Of a stretch of 64,000 bases of DNA, positions 1-8,557 are shown one piece after another. Both the position numbers and the translations under genes were made by a program. This stretch comes from Pseudonocardia alaniniphila (GTDB lineage: Bacteria; Actinomycetota; Actinomycetes; Mycobacteriales; Pseudonocardiaceae). The stretch spans positions 32,435-96,434 of the forward strand of contig NZ_JAKXMK010000042.1 in assembly GCF_022524485.1 (NCBI RefSeq). Reading direction: 5' to 3'. Numbering within the stretch: the stretch's first letter is position 1; each line of letters starts with the position of its first letter. A model generated the notes under the pieces. It saw nothing but the letters and a program-made list of their open reading frames with translations. It did no database searches and was not told the origin of the DNA.

Positions 1-1
1 G

Positions 2-655
2 CTGGTGGGATCGGCCAACGGGTACGGCCTGACCGAGACGACGTCCGCGGTCGTGTCCAACAGCGGGGCCGACTACGTGGCCCGCCCCGACAGCGTCGGG
101 CGGTGCATGCCGGGGGCGGACGTGCGGGTGGTCGATCCGGTCGATGGGCAGGACGTGCCCGACGGTGAGGTCGGGGAGCTGTGGTTCCGTGGGCCGAACG
201 TCGTGCGCGGTTACTGGAACAATCCGGAGGCCACCGCGGCGGCGTTCACCGACGGCTGGTTCCACACAGGTGACCTGGGCCGGATGCGCGACGGTTGGAT
301 CTACGTGGTCGACCGGATGAAGGACGTGGTGATCCGCGGCGGGGAGAACATCTACTGCGCCGAGGTCGAGGCCGCGCTGTTCGACCACCCCGCGGTGGCC
401 GATGTGGCGATCGTCGGGGTGCCGCACGCGTCGCTGGGTGAGGAGGCGGTCGCCGTGGTGCACCTGCGCCCCGGTACCCAGCCCGGGCCGGCCACGGCGG
501 CGGACCTGCGCGCGCACGTCGGAGAGCGGCTCGCGTCGTTCAAGGTGCCCGCGCACGTCCTGTTCCGCGACGAGCCGCTGCCACGCACGTCGAGCGGGAA
601 GGTGCTCAAGCGTGACCTGCGTGGCCCCGTGGCCACGGAGCTGGCGGGCAGGTAA
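2..655 (+). CDS. Acyl-CoA ligase (AMP-binding), C-terminal part
   Basis: The gene enters from the left edge; about 217 C-terminal residues are present, so the start and the P-loop-like AMP motif are outside the window. Visible are the A5/A8 region (YGLTET near the start, then FHTGDLG, DRMKDVVIRGGENI) and the C-terminal lysine motif (LPRTSSGKVLKR), all typical of fatty-acid/aromatic-acid CoA ligases (ANL superfamily) that make acyl-CoA from acid, ATP and CoA. It ends 63 bp before an HSD10-like dehydrogenase on the same strand, which fits a beta-oxidation operon. Substrate cannot be inferred. Confidence 0.93.
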   Translation: MVGSANGYGLTETTSAVVSNSGADYVARPDSVGRCMPGADVRVVDPVDGQDVPDGEVGELWFRGPNVVRGYWNNPEATAAAFTDGWFHTGDLGRMRDGWIYVVDRMKDVVIRGGENIYCAEVEAALFDHPAVADVAIVGVPHASLGEEAVAVVHLRPGTQPGPATAADLRAHVGERLASFKVPAHVLFRDEPLPRTSSGKVLKRDLRGPVATELAGR

Positions 656-718
656 GTCCACCTGTCACGCACGACTGCCGCGAGGCGGCACCGTCCACTG
701 TCGCATGAGGAGCTGACC

Positions 719-1483
719 ATGGAGATCGCGGACACGACCACCCTGCTCACCGGCGGGGCCTCCGGCCTCGGCCAGGCCACCGCACGGCGGCTCGTCGAGG
801 GCGGCGGCCGGGTGGTGATCGCGGACCTGCCGATGTCGTCGGGCGCGGACCTGGCCAAGGAGCTCGGCGCCGCCGCCACGTTCGTCGCAGCGGACGTCAC
901 CGAGCCCGAGCAGATCGAGGCTGCGCTCGACGTCGTGGCGGAGGTGGGGGAGCTGCGCGCCGTGGTGCACACGGCGGGCAGCGGCCGGGCCCAGCGGATC
1001 GTCGACCGGGAGGGCAACCCGGCCAACGTCGACTGGTTCCGCCAGATCGTGGAGCTCAACCTGATCGGCTCGTTCAACGTGCTCCGGCTCGCCGCGGCCC
1101 GGATGGCCCGGCTGGAGCCGGTCGGGGAGGAGCGTGGCGTGGTCGTCATGACGGCGTCGATCGCCGCGTTCGACGGCCAGATCGGTCAGGCGTCCTACTC
1201 GGCGTCGAAGGCAGGCGTGGTGGGCATGACGCTGGTGGCGGCCCGCGACCTCGCCAGCCGCGGGATCCGCGTGTGCACGATCGCGCCTGGCCTGTTCGAC
1301 ACGCCGTTGCTCGGCCGGATGGACGAGGAGAAGAAGGCCGCGCTGGGCGCGCAGGTGCCCCACCCGCACCGGCTCGGACAGCCCGACGAGTACGGCCGCC
1401 TCGCCGTGCAGATCATCGAGAACCCCATGCTCAACGGCGAGACGATCCGGCTCGACGGCGCGCTGCGCATGGCACCGCGCTGA
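719..1483 (+). CDS. SDR family 3-hydroxyacyl-CoA dehydrogenase-like protein (HSD10 type)
   Basis: 254-residue classical short-chain dehydrogenase. NAD-binding TGGASGLG motif at residues 11-18, catalytic Y160-x3-K164 and the downstream PG motif (IAPGLFDTPLL). The overall pattern (short N-terminus, LFDTPLL, Q-VPHP-RLG-P-EY) resembles type-2 3-hydroxyacyl-CoA dehydrogenases, so oxidation of a 3-hydroxyacyl-CoA is the likely reaction. The ATG is preceded by a GAGGAG-like ribosome site at about -10. Follows an acyl-CoA ligase and converges on a thiolase gene. Confidence 0.9.
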   Translation: MEIADTTTLLTGGASGLGQATARRLVEGGGRVVIADLPMSSGADLAKELGAAATFVAADVTEPEQIEAALDVVAEVGELRAVVHTAGSGRAQRIVDREGNPANVDWFRQIVELNLIGSFNVLRLAAARMARLEPVGEERGVVVMTASIAAFDGQIGQASYSASKAGVVGMTLVAARDLASRGIRVCTIAPGLFDTPLLGRMDEEKKAALGAQVPHPHRLGQPDEYGRLAVQIIENPMLNGETIRLDGALRMAPR

Positions 1484-1500
1484 CCGGCAGCCGCTGAAGG

Positions 1501-1533
1501 GACCGGCCCGTTCGAGGGGTGAACGGGCCGGTC
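1501..1533. terminator. Bidirectional hairpin terminator
   Basis: Perfect 13-bp inverted repeat (arm GACCGGCCCGTTC) with a 7-nt loop between the convergent SDR and thiolase genes; no long T tract, as usual for high-GC actinomycete terminators. Confidence 0.75.
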
Positions 1534-1544
1534 GTGGTCTTCTG

Positions 1545-2687
1545 TCAGACGCGCTCGATGATCGTCGCGTTGGCCTGGCCACCGCCCTCGCACATGGTCT
1601 GCAGGCCGTAGCGGCCGCCGGTGCGCTGCAGCTCGTGCACCAGCTTCGTGGCGAGGATCGCGCCGGTGGCACCGAGCGGGTGGCCGAGCGCGATCGCCCC
1701 GCCGTTGACGTTGGTCTTCTCCAGCGAGGCTCCGGTCTCGTGCGCCCAGGCCAGCACGACGGGGGCGAACGCCTCGTTGACCTCGAACAGGTCGATGTCG
1801 TCGATGCCGAGGCGGGACCGGTTCAACGCGGCCTGGGTGGCGGGGATGGGGCCGGTGAGCATGTAGACGGGGTCGTCGCCGACGACCGTGAGGGTGTGCA
1901 CCCGGGCCAGCGGGGTGAGGTTGTGCGTGCGCAGCGCCTCCTCGGAGGCGATCAGCAGCGCAGCCGCGCCCACCGACATCTGGCTCGCGACCGCTGCGGT
2001 GATCTCCCAGCCTTCGCGAAGGACCTTGAGCTTCGCCATCTGCTCGAGGGATGTGTCGCGGCGTGCGCCCTCGTCGGTGTCGGCACCGGCGACCGGGGTG
2101 ATCTGCCCGGCGAAGCGGCCCTCGTCGATCGCCCTGATCGCGCGCCGGTGGCTCTCGAGGGCGAATCGCTCCAGGTCGGCGCGGCCGTAGCCCCACTTCT
2201 CGCACATCAGTTGCGCGCCGCGGAACTGCGAGATCTCCTGGTCGCCGTACCGCTCGACCCACCCCCCGCCCTTCGTCGAGACCCCGAGCTCCTTGACGAC
2301 GGCGGCGTTGGCTCCCATCGGCACCATCGCCATGTTCTCGACGCCTGCCGCGATGACGAGATCCTGCGTGCCGGACATCACGCCCTGCGCCGCGAAGTGC
2401 AGCGCCTGCTGGGACGAGCCGCACTGCCGGTCGATCGTCACCCCGGGCACGCTCTGCGGAAGGCCCGCGGAGAGCCACGCGGTGCGGGCGATGTCGCCTG
2501 CCTGCGGGCCGAGCTGCACCACGCAACCCATGATCACGTCCTCGACCGCGGACGGGTCGATCCCGGTGCGGTCGACGAGCTCACGCAGGACGTGCGCTCC
2601 GAGGTCGGCGGGATGGACGCCGGCGAGCGCCCCCTTGCGCGTGCCGACGGGCGTGCGGACGGCTCCGACGATGTAGGCCTCAGCCAC
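1545..2687 (-). CDS. Thiolase (acetyl-CoA C-acyltransferase)
   Basis: 380 residues, normal thiolase length. Nucleophile C89 in DRQCGSSQQAL, H336 in GHPLGATGA and second catalytic C366 in CEGGGQAN are all present, so it should be active in the last thiolytic step of beta-oxidation (degradative thiolase I type). Starts at GTG with GGGGAG 6 nt upstream. Divergent from an LLM oxidoreductase gene; the 77-bp spacer holds a candidate TetR operator. Confidence 0.95.
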   Translation of the reverse strand: MAEAYIVGAVRTPVGTRKGALAGVHPADLGAHVLRELVDRTGIDPSAVEDVIMGCVVQLGPQAGDIARTAWLSAGLPQSVPGVTIDRQCGSSQQALHFAAQGVMSGTQDLVIAAGVENMAMVPMGANAAVVKELGVSTKGGGWVERYGDQEISQFRGAQLMCEKWGYGRADLERFALESHRRAIRAIDEGRFAGQITPVAGADTDEGARRDTSLEQMAKLKVLREGWEITAAVASQMSVGAAALLIASEEALRTHNLTPLARVHTLTVVGDDPVYMLTGPIPATQAALNRSRLGIDDIDLFEVNEAFAPVVLAWAHETGASLEKTNVNGGAIALGHPLGATGAILATKLVHELQRTGGRYGLQTMCEGGGQANATIIERV

Positions 2688-2718
2688 CGGATCTCCCCTT
2701 CGTCGCGGATTCGACGGT

Positions 2719-2738
2719 AACTTAACGATCGTACAGTC
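2719..2738. promoter_or_regulatory. Candidate TetR operator, divergent thiolase/LLM promoter region
   Basis: Imperfect palindrome AACTTAACGA/TCGTACAGTC (7 of 10 paired) centred on ACGATCGT. The same half-site AACTTAACGA recurs at 4485, in front of the other divergent pair flanking the TetR gene. Confidence 0.5.
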
Positions 2739-2764
2739 AGATCACGCAGGACCGGGAGGGTCTG

Positions 2765-3790
2765 ATGCAGCTGAGCTCGGCAGTGGGCTACGCGGGAGAC
2801 GTCCGGGAGACCGCGGAGCAGGTGCGTTCCTGGGAGCGGGCCGGTCTCGACGCCGTCTGGGTGGCCGAGGCCTACGGCTACGACGCGCCGACGGTGATGG
2901 GGTACCTCGCCGGGCGCACCGAGCGGGTGCGGATCGGCTCGTCGATCCTGCCGTTCTACTCCCGGACACCGGCGCTGCTCGCCCAGACCGCGTCGGGGCT
3001 CGACCACGTGTCCGGTGGTCGCGCGATCCTCGGCATCGGCTCGTCCGGTCCGCAGGTGGTGGAGGGCTGGCACGGCGTTCCCTTCGACAAGCCGATCGCC
3101 CGCACCCGCGAGGTGATCGAGATCTGCCGCCGGGTGTGGCGGCGCGAGCGGCTGGTGAACGACGGGCTCTACGCGATCCCGTTGCCGGACGGGCAGGGCA
3201 CCGGTCTCGGCAAACCGCTCAAGCTCATCAACCACCCCGTGCGGTCGAGCATCCCGATCTACGTGGCCGCGCTCGGCGCCAAGAACGTCGCGCTCACGGC
3301 GGAGATCGCGGACGGCTGGATCCCCACGATGTTCGTCCCCGACCAGGCGGGCGAGATCTGGGGCGACGCGCGGGCGGCGGGCGCGGCGAAGCGCCCGGCC
3401 GAACTGGGACCGCTACAGGTCGTGGCGGGCGGCCCGCTCGCGATCGGCGACGACGTGAAGCATCTGCGCGATCTGGCGCGCGGCTACTACGCCCTCTACA
3501 TCGGCGGCATGGGCGCGCGCGAGCGGAACTTCTACTTCAACACGGCCTGTCGCTACGGCTACACCGACGCCGCTCTGCGCATCCAGGAGCACTACCTCGC
3601 CGGCCGCAAGGACGAGGCCGCCGCCGCGGTGCCCGCCGACCTGCTCGAGCGGACGTCGCTGATCGGGCCCGCGAGCTATGTGAAGGAGCGGGTGGAGGCC
3701 TACCGCGCGGCCGGGGTGACGATGCTCAACGTCCGGCCCGTCGGGCCGGACCCGCTCGCCGACCTCGAGCAGCTGCGCGACTGGTTGTGA
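2765..3790 (+). CDS. LLM class, probably F420-dependent oxidoreductase
   Basis: 341-residue luciferase-like (beta/alpha)8 protein. N-terminal AEQVRSWERAGLDAVWVAEAYG, TERVRIGSSILPFYSRTP and the GLDHVSGGRAILGIGSSGPQ segment are typical of actinobacterial F420-dependent LLM enzymes rather than of FMN monooxygenases; cofactor assignment is from family resemblance. GGGAGG 5 nt before the ATG. Divergent from thiolase, tail-to-tail (2 bp) with the TetR gene. Likely acts as a reductase/dehydrogenase on an intermediate of the local acyl-CoA pathway. Confidence 0.88.
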   Translation: MQLSSAVGYAGDVRETAEQVRSWERAGLDAVWVAEAYGYDAPTVMGYLAGRTERVRIGSSILPFYSRTPALLAQTASGLDHVSGGRAILGIGSSGPQVVEGWHGVPFDKPIARTREVIEICRRVWRRERLVNDGLYAIPLPDGQGTGLGKPLKLINHPVRSSIPIYVAALGAKNVALTAEIADGWIPTMFVPDQAGEIWGDARAAGAAKRPAELGPLQVVAGGPLAIGDDVKHLRDLARGYYALYIGGMGARERNFYFNTACRYGYTDAALRIQEHYLAGRKDEAAAAVPADLLERTSLIGPASYVKERVEAYRAAGVTMLNVRPVGPDPLADLEQLRDWL

Positions 3791-3792
3791 GC

Positions 3793-4443
3793 TCAGCCGC
3801 GGTGGTCGGCGATCCGCAGCGCGATCTCCGTGTAGCGCTCCACGAGATCGGGCAGGCCGATCTCGCCCGCCGGTTCGTACCACTGTGCGATCGCGTTGCA
3901 GGCCGCCACGATGGATCGTCGCGCGTCCTCGGGGTGCGCGCATCGGAACGTTCCCCGTGCCGCGCCGTCGTCGATGATGTCGGCCCACAGCTGGGTGGCC
4001 GAGCGGCGCAGCCCGGCGAGGCGCTCCCGGTTGTCGGGTTCCAGGTTGCGCCACTCCTGCGCACCGATGTTGCTCTCGATGCGGCGCTGCACGCGGTACT
4101 CCACGGTGGCCCGGACGAGCGCGCGCAAGCGGTCGGCCGGGTCGTCGCCCACCTCGCGCAGCGCCTCGTCGCACCGGTGGAAGTAGTCGTAGGTGCTCTC
4201 CTCGATCAGCGCCGCGAGGAGGTGCTGCTTGCTGGGATGCCAGTAGTACATGGCGGAGAGGCTGAGCCCCGCACGCTTGGCGATGTCACGGATCGAGGTG
4301 CCGTGGTAGCCGCGTTCGGCGAAGATCTCGCGGGCGGCGCCGGTGATGGCGTCGCGGCCGCCACCGCGGGGGATGACCGGGCCCGCGCGGGTATGAACGG
4401 CGCCGGGTGGCAGGTCGGAAGCGGTGCTCACGGGCGTCAGCAT
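3793..4443 (-). CDS. TetR family transcriptional regulator
   Basis: 216 residues; N-terminal HTH at about residues 30-75 (GYHGTSIRDIAKRAGLSLSAMYYW), ending with the usual KQHLLAALIEE turn; C-terminal ligand domain variable. Divergent from the acyl-CoA dehydrogenase operon, with palindromes in both neighbouring promoter regions (2719 and 4485), so local repression of beta-oxidation genes, relieved by an acyl-CoA ligand, is a reasonable inference. ATG taken at 4443; a GTG 12 nt downstream is possible. Confidence 0.93.
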   Translation of the reverse strand: MLTPVSTASDLPPGAVHTRAGPVIPRGGGRDAITGAAREIFAERGYHGTSIRDIAKRAGLSLSAMYYWHPSKQHLLAALIEESTYDYFHRCDEALREVGDDPADRLRALVRATVEYRVQRRIESNIGAQEWRNLEPDNRERLAGLRRSATQLWADIIDDGAARGTFRCAHPEDARRSIVAACNAIAQWYEPAGEIGLPDLVERYTEIALRIADHRG

Positions 4444-4484
4444 ATGGGCGGGACGTGCGGTGGGCGCCTTCCTGGCCCGTTGTC

Positions 4485-4508
4485 AACTTAACGAGTGATC
4501 GGTAGGTT
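4485..4508. promoter_or_regulatory. Candidate TetR operator, TetR/acyl-CoA dehydrogenase intergenic region
   Basis: Palindrome AACTTAACGAG-TG-ATCGGTAGGTT (8 of 11 paired). On the minus strand it overlaps a TTGACA sequence, which could be the -35 box of the regulator gene, consistent with autoregulation. Confidence 0.5.
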
Positions 4509-4547
4509 CAGGATCTCTGCCTCTCGACGTCGTGGAGGGATGCGCGC

Positions 4548-5768
4548 ATGACCGTGGTCGACGCGACCCAGAGCTACCGCAGCAGCGTGCGTACCTGGCT
4601 CAGGGACCACGCCCCTGGTCCGGCCGCCGGACTCCCGCCCGACGAGCAGCTGCGCCGGGCCCGGGAGTTCCAGGCCGCGCTCTACCGCGCCGGGTACGCA
4701 GGCATCACCTGGCCGACGGAGGTCGGCGGGCAGGGGCTGGGCACCGCGGAGCAGCAGATCTTCAGCGAGGAGGCCGCCGAGTTCGATCTGCCGACGTACC
4801 CGTTCATCATCGGCATGGGTATGTGCGGCCCCACCCTCGTCGACCTCGGGACGCCGGAACAGAAGCGGCGGTACCTGCCCGAGCTGCTGCTCGGCGAGGA
4901 GATCTGGTGCCAGCTGTTCTCCGAGCCCGGCGCGGGGTCGGACGTCGCGAGCCTGCAGACGCGCGCGGTGCGGGACGTGGACGGCTGGGTGGTCAACGGC
5001 CAGAAGGTCTGGACGACGAACGCGCAGTGGGCCGATTTCGGTGCGCTCCTCGCCCGTACCGACCCCGAGCGGCCCAAACATGCGGGCCTGACGATGTTCA
5101 TCGTCGACATGCACGCTCCGGGCGTCACCGTGCGGCCGCTGAAGGACATGTCCGGGCGCGCGCCGTTCAACGAGGTCTACTTCGACGACGTCCGGATCCC
5201 CGACGACGCGGTGATCGGCGAGGTCAACCGAGGCTGGCAGGCCGCGGTGACGATGCTCGGCCACGAGCGGGTCTCGATCGGGGCCACCCGCAGGCCGCGG
5301 AGCAACCCGCTGGAGTTCGCCTCGCTCGTCGAGCTCGCCCGGCACGAGGGCGTCGCCGCTGATCCGGCGCAGCGTGAGCGGCTGGCGGAGCTGTACGCGC
5401 ACGAGCGTGCGTTGGAGCTGTTCAACGCGCGGATGCGGCAGGAGGCCGCGGCCGGCAACCCGCCGGGGGCCCGTGGTTCGGTCGCCAAGCTGGCGGGCGC
5501 GTTGCTGCTGCGCCGCGCGATCGAGACCGCGAGCGAGCTCGCCGGCGCCGACGCCATCGCGTGGGATCCCGACGACGCGCGCGCGGCCGAGCTGGCGCAG
5601 GGGATCAACTCCGCGCCGGCGTCGAGCATCGCGGGCGGCACCAACGAGGTGCAGCGCAACATCATCGGTGAGCGGATCCTCGGCTTGCCGAAGGAGCCGC
5701 AGGTCGATCGGGACGTCCCCTTCGCGGAACTCAAGGTCGGCACGCAACGACAGGGCGGTGTGCGGTGA
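4548..5768 (+). CDS. Acyl-CoA dehydrogenase, first subunit
   Basis: 406 residues. Motifs for FAD/substrate binding: QLFSEPGAGSDVASL, VNGQKVWTTNAQ, and C-terminal ASSIAGGTNEVQRNIIGERILGLP. Oxidises an acyl-CoA to the 2-enoyl-CoA with FAD. The next gene is a second, shorter acyl-CoA dehydrogenase that overlaps it by 4 bp; pairs like this form alpha2beta2 heterotetramers in actinobacterial steroid and related catabolism (e.g. ChsE4-ChsE5), so a heteromer is likely here. Ribosome site GGAGGG before the ATG. Confidence 0.95.
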   Translation: MTVVDATQSYRSSVRTWLRDHAPGPAAGLPPDEQLRRAREFQAALYRAGYAGITWPTEVGGQGLGTAEQQIFSEEAAEFDLPTYPFIIGMGMCGPTLVDLGTPEQKRRYLPELLLGEEIWCQLFSEPGAGSDVASLQTRAVRDVDGWVVNGQKVWTTNAQWADFGALLARTDPERPKHAGLTMFIVDMHAPGVTVRPLKDMSGRAPFNEVYFDDVRIPDDAVIGEVNRGWQAAVTMLGHERVSIGATRRPRSNPLEFASLVELARHEGVAADPAQRERLAELYAHERALELFNARMRQEAAAGNPPGARGSVAKLAGALLLRRAIETASELAGADAIAWDPDDARAAELAQGINSAPASSIAGGTNEVQRNIIGERILGLPKEPQVDRDVPFAELKVGTQRQGGVR

Positions 5769-6874
5769 AGCTCGTCCTCGAACCGGAGCAACAGGAGCTG
5801 CGCTCCACCGTCCGCAGGTTCCTCGCCGACCGGTCGCCGTCGGCGAAGGTGCGCGAGGCGATGGTGTCAGACCGCGGCTACGACGCTGACCTGTGGAACC
5901 GGATGGCCGGGCTGGGAGTCCTCGGGCTGGTCGTTCCCGACGAGCTCGGCGGCGCAGGGGCAGGGCACGTCGAGCGGTCCGTGGTGCTGGAGGAACTGGG
6001 CCGGGCGCTGACGCCGTCGCCGTTCCTCGCCTCGGCGGTGCTCGCCACCGACGCCCTGCTCGCACTCGATGACGACGCCGCACGCACCGAGCTGCTGCCG
6101 CGGCTTGCTGCAGGCGAGCTCGTGGCCACGGTCGCGGTCGCCGAAGGCGGAGCCGGGTGGGATCGCGAGGGCGGTGCCACCACCGCCACCGAGCGCGGCG
6201 GTCGCTGGGAGATCGACGGCACCAAGACGCCCGTCCTCGCCGGTGACACCGCCGACCTGGTGCTCGTCTACGCCCGCACGCCGGGCGGCCCGGGCTGGTT
6301 CGCCGTCGACGGCGATGCCGGAGGCCTCACCCGCACGGCCCTGACCGGCCTCGACCCGACCAGGCGGCTCGCCCGGCTCACGTTCGCCGCCACCCCGGCC
6401 CGCCCGCTGGCCTGCGCCGACCCGGCGGCGGCGCTCGATCTCGTGGCCGACCTCGCCGCCGTCGCACTGGCCGCGGAGCAGGTCGGCGGAATGCAGCGGG
6501 CGATGGAGCTGACCGTCGACTACGCGAAGGTGCGGGTGCAGTTCGGCAGGCTCATCGGCTCCTACCAGGCGGTGAAGCACGGCTGCGCCGACATGTACAG
6601 CGCGTGGGAGCACGCCGTGTCGGTGGTGCGGTACGCGACGTGGGTGGCCGACCACGACCGCCCCGAGCTGCCGCTGGCGGCAGCGCTCGCCCAGGCCTAC
6701 GTCGGTCCGGCCTACTTCGCGACGGCGACCGGAATGGTGCAGTACCACGGCGGGGTCGGCTACACGTGGGAGCACGACGCGCACCTCTACTACAAGCGGG
6801 CCAAGAGCTCCGAGCTGCTGTTCGGGAGCCCGGCGCTGCACCGCACGCGGCTCGCCGACCGGCTCGGCGTGTGA
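5765..6874 (+). CDS. Acyl-CoA dehydrogenase, second subunit
   Basis: 369 residues, GTG start overlapping the previous stop (GTGA). N-terminal helical domain (LVVPDELGGAGAGHVERSVVLEELG), weaker middle domain lacking a clear TEP-AGSD motif, and a well conserved C-terminal domain (KVRVQFGRLIGSYQAVKH, then GGVGYTWEHDAHLYYKRA; the Glu of TWEHD sits where catalytic bases occur in this subgroup). Together with its neighbour it probably makes one heteromeric enzyme in which active-site parts come from different subunits. Confidence 0.93.
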   Translation: MKLVLEPEQQELRSTVRRFLADRSPSAKVREAMVSDRGYDADLWNRMAGLGVLGLVVPDELGGAGAGHVERSVVLEELGRALTPSPFLASAVLATDALLALDDDAARTELLPRLAAGELVATVAVAEGGAGWDREGGATTATERGGRWEIDGTKTPVLAGDTADLVLVYARTPGGPGWFAVDGDAGGLTRTALTGLDPTRRLARLTFAATPARPLACADPAAALDLVADLAAVALAAEQVGGMQRAMELTVDYAKVRVQFGRLIGSYQAVKHGCADMYSAWEHAVSVVRYATWVADHDRPELPLAAALAQAYVGPAYFATATGMVQYHGGVGYTWEHDAHLYYKRAKSSELLFGSPALHRTRLADRLGV

Positions 6875-6887
6875 GGGAGGAGACCGA

Positions 6888-7673
6888 ATGACCGACGAGG
6901 TCCTGCTCACCAGCCGCGACGGCGGCGTGCTGACCCTCACCCTGAACAGGCCGGAACGCAAGAACGCGATCAACGCCGACCTGTGGACCGCGCTGCGCGA
7001 GAACCTCACCGCCGCAGGCAACGACCCCGACGTGCGCGCGATCGTGATCACCGGAGCGGGCGGGGACTTCTGCTCCGGGGCGGACCTCTCCGGCGGAGTC
7101 AGCACCGGGCACCCGCTGGACCGCATGCGCGGGATCAACGAGGTGGCCCTGCTGCTGCACGAGCTGCCCATCCCGTCGGTCGCGAAGGTCGACGGCGTCG
7201 CGGTCGGTGCCGGCTGGAATCTCGCACTGGGCTGCGACCTCGTGGTCTGCACCCCTCGCGCGCGGTTCTCGCAGATCTTCGCCCGGCGCGGGCTCTCCCT
7301 GGACTTCGGCGGCTCCTGGCTCCTGCCGAAGCTGGTCGGATTGCAGCAGGCGAAGCGGCTCGCGCTGCTCGCCGAGATGATCGACGCCGCGGAGGCGCAG
7401 CGGCTGGGGCTGGTGACCTGGGTGGTCGAGCCCGAGGAGATCGACGCCTTCGTCACCGACCTCGGCGAGCGGCTGGCCGCCGCCCCGCCGGTGGCGATCG
7501 CCCAGTCCAAGGCGCTGCTCAACGAGGGCGCCGACCGCACGATGCGCGACGCGCTGTCCAGCGAGGCGCGCACGCAGACGATCAACTTCGCCACCGCGGA
7601 CGCACCCGCGGCCTTCGCGGCCTTCACGGCGAAGACGGACCCCGTGTTCACCGGGGAGTGGGCGGTCCGATGA
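6888..7673 (+). CDS. Enoyl-CoA hydratase/isomerase
   Basis: 261-residue crotonase-fold protein. Oxyanion-hole segments ERKNAIN and GDFCSGADLSGG are present; the second catalytic region reads FSQIFARRGLSLDFGGSW, with Glu positions of classical hydratase not obvious, so hydratase versus isomerase/hydrolase activity is open. Strong GGGAGGAG ribosome site. Overlaps the next crotonase by 4 bp (ATGA). Confidence 0.93.
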   Translation: MTDEVLLTSRDGGVLTLTLNRPERKNAINADLWTALRENLTAAGNDPDVRAIVITGAGGDFCSGADLSGGVSTGHPLDRMRGINEVALLLHELPIPSVAKVDGVAVGAGWNLALGCDLVVCTPRARFSQIFARRGLSLDFGGSWLLPKLVGLQQAKRLALLAEMIDAAEAQRLGLVTWVVEPEEIDAFVTDLGERLAAAPPVAIAQSKALLNEGADRTMRDALSSEARTQTINFATADAPAAFAAFTAKTDPVFTGEWAVR

Positions 7674-8557
7674 CGCAGTACAGCGAGATCCTGTTCGACG
7701 TGGCCGACGGCGTCGCCACGATCACCCTGAACCGGCCGGACCGGCTCAACGCGTTCACCACCACGATGCTCCGCGAGCTCGTGGCGGCGTTCGACGCGAC
7801 CGACACCGACGACGAGGTCCGCGTCGTCATCATCACAGGCGCGGGGCGCGGTTTCTGCGCGGGTGCCGACCTCGGGCGCGGAGGGAGCACCTTCGACGCC
7901 ACCGACGAGACGAGAGTTGCCGAGCGGGCCGACTTCGAGACCGTCGACGGAGTGCCGCGCGACGGCGGCGGGATCGTGTCGCTGCGTGTCGCCGCGTCGC
8001 GCAAGCCGGTGATCGTGGCGGTCAACGGCCCGGCCGTCGGCGTGGGCGCCACGATGATCCTTCCGGCCGACATCCGGCTGGCGGCGGAGTCGGCGAAGTT
8101 CGGGTTCGTGTTCGCCCGTCGTGGCCTGGTGCCGGAAGCCGCGTCGAGCTGGTTCCTGCCGCGGGTGGTCGGGATCTCGAAGGCGATGGAGTGGGTGGCC
8201 ACCGGCCGGGTGTTCCCGGCGGCCGAGGCGCTGGCCGGGGGACTGGTCTCCCAGGTGGTGCCGGACGCCGAGCTGTTGGCGACCGCCCGCTCGATCGCCG
8301 CGGAGATCGCGGAGAACACCTCCGCGGTGTCGGTGGCGCTGTCGCGGCAGATGCTGTGGTCGATGCTCGGCGCGTCGACGCCGTGGGAGGCGCACCGCGT
8401 CGACTCGGCGGCGATCTTCCGGCTCGGCCAGGCCCCGGACGCCGTGGAGGGCGTCACGTCGTTCCTGGAGAAGCGCCCGCCGAAGTTCCCAGGCCGGGTC
8501 GGCGACTACCTCGACGTCGTGCCGGCGTGGCCGACCCGTCCGCCGGACATGCCGTGA
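7670..8557 (+). CDS. Enoyl-CoA hydratase/isomerase
   Basis: 295-residue crotonase homolog, ATG overlapping the upstream stop (ATGA). GRGFCAGADLGRGGS oxyanion motif and ARRGLVPEAASSWFLPRVVG, where E in VPEAASS is in the place of a catalytic Glu. Contains a short insert (about residues 85-105) relative to the first crotonase. Second hydratase in the same operon suggests two successive rounds or a branched/side-chain substrate. Confidence 0.93.
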   Translation: MTQYSEILFDVADGVATITLNRPDRLNAFTTTMLRELVAAFDATDTDDEVRVVIITGAGRGFCAGADLGRGGSTFDATDETRVAERADFETVDGVPRDGGGIVSLRVAASRKPVIVAVNGPAVGVGATMILPADIRLAAESAKFGFVFARRGLVPEAASSWFLPRVVGISKAMEWVATGRVFPAAEALAGGLVSQVVPDAELLATARSIAAEIAENTSAVSVALSRQMLWSMLGASTPWEAHRVDSAAIFRLGQAPDAVEGVTSFLEKRPPKFPGRVGDYLDVVPAWPTRPPDMP

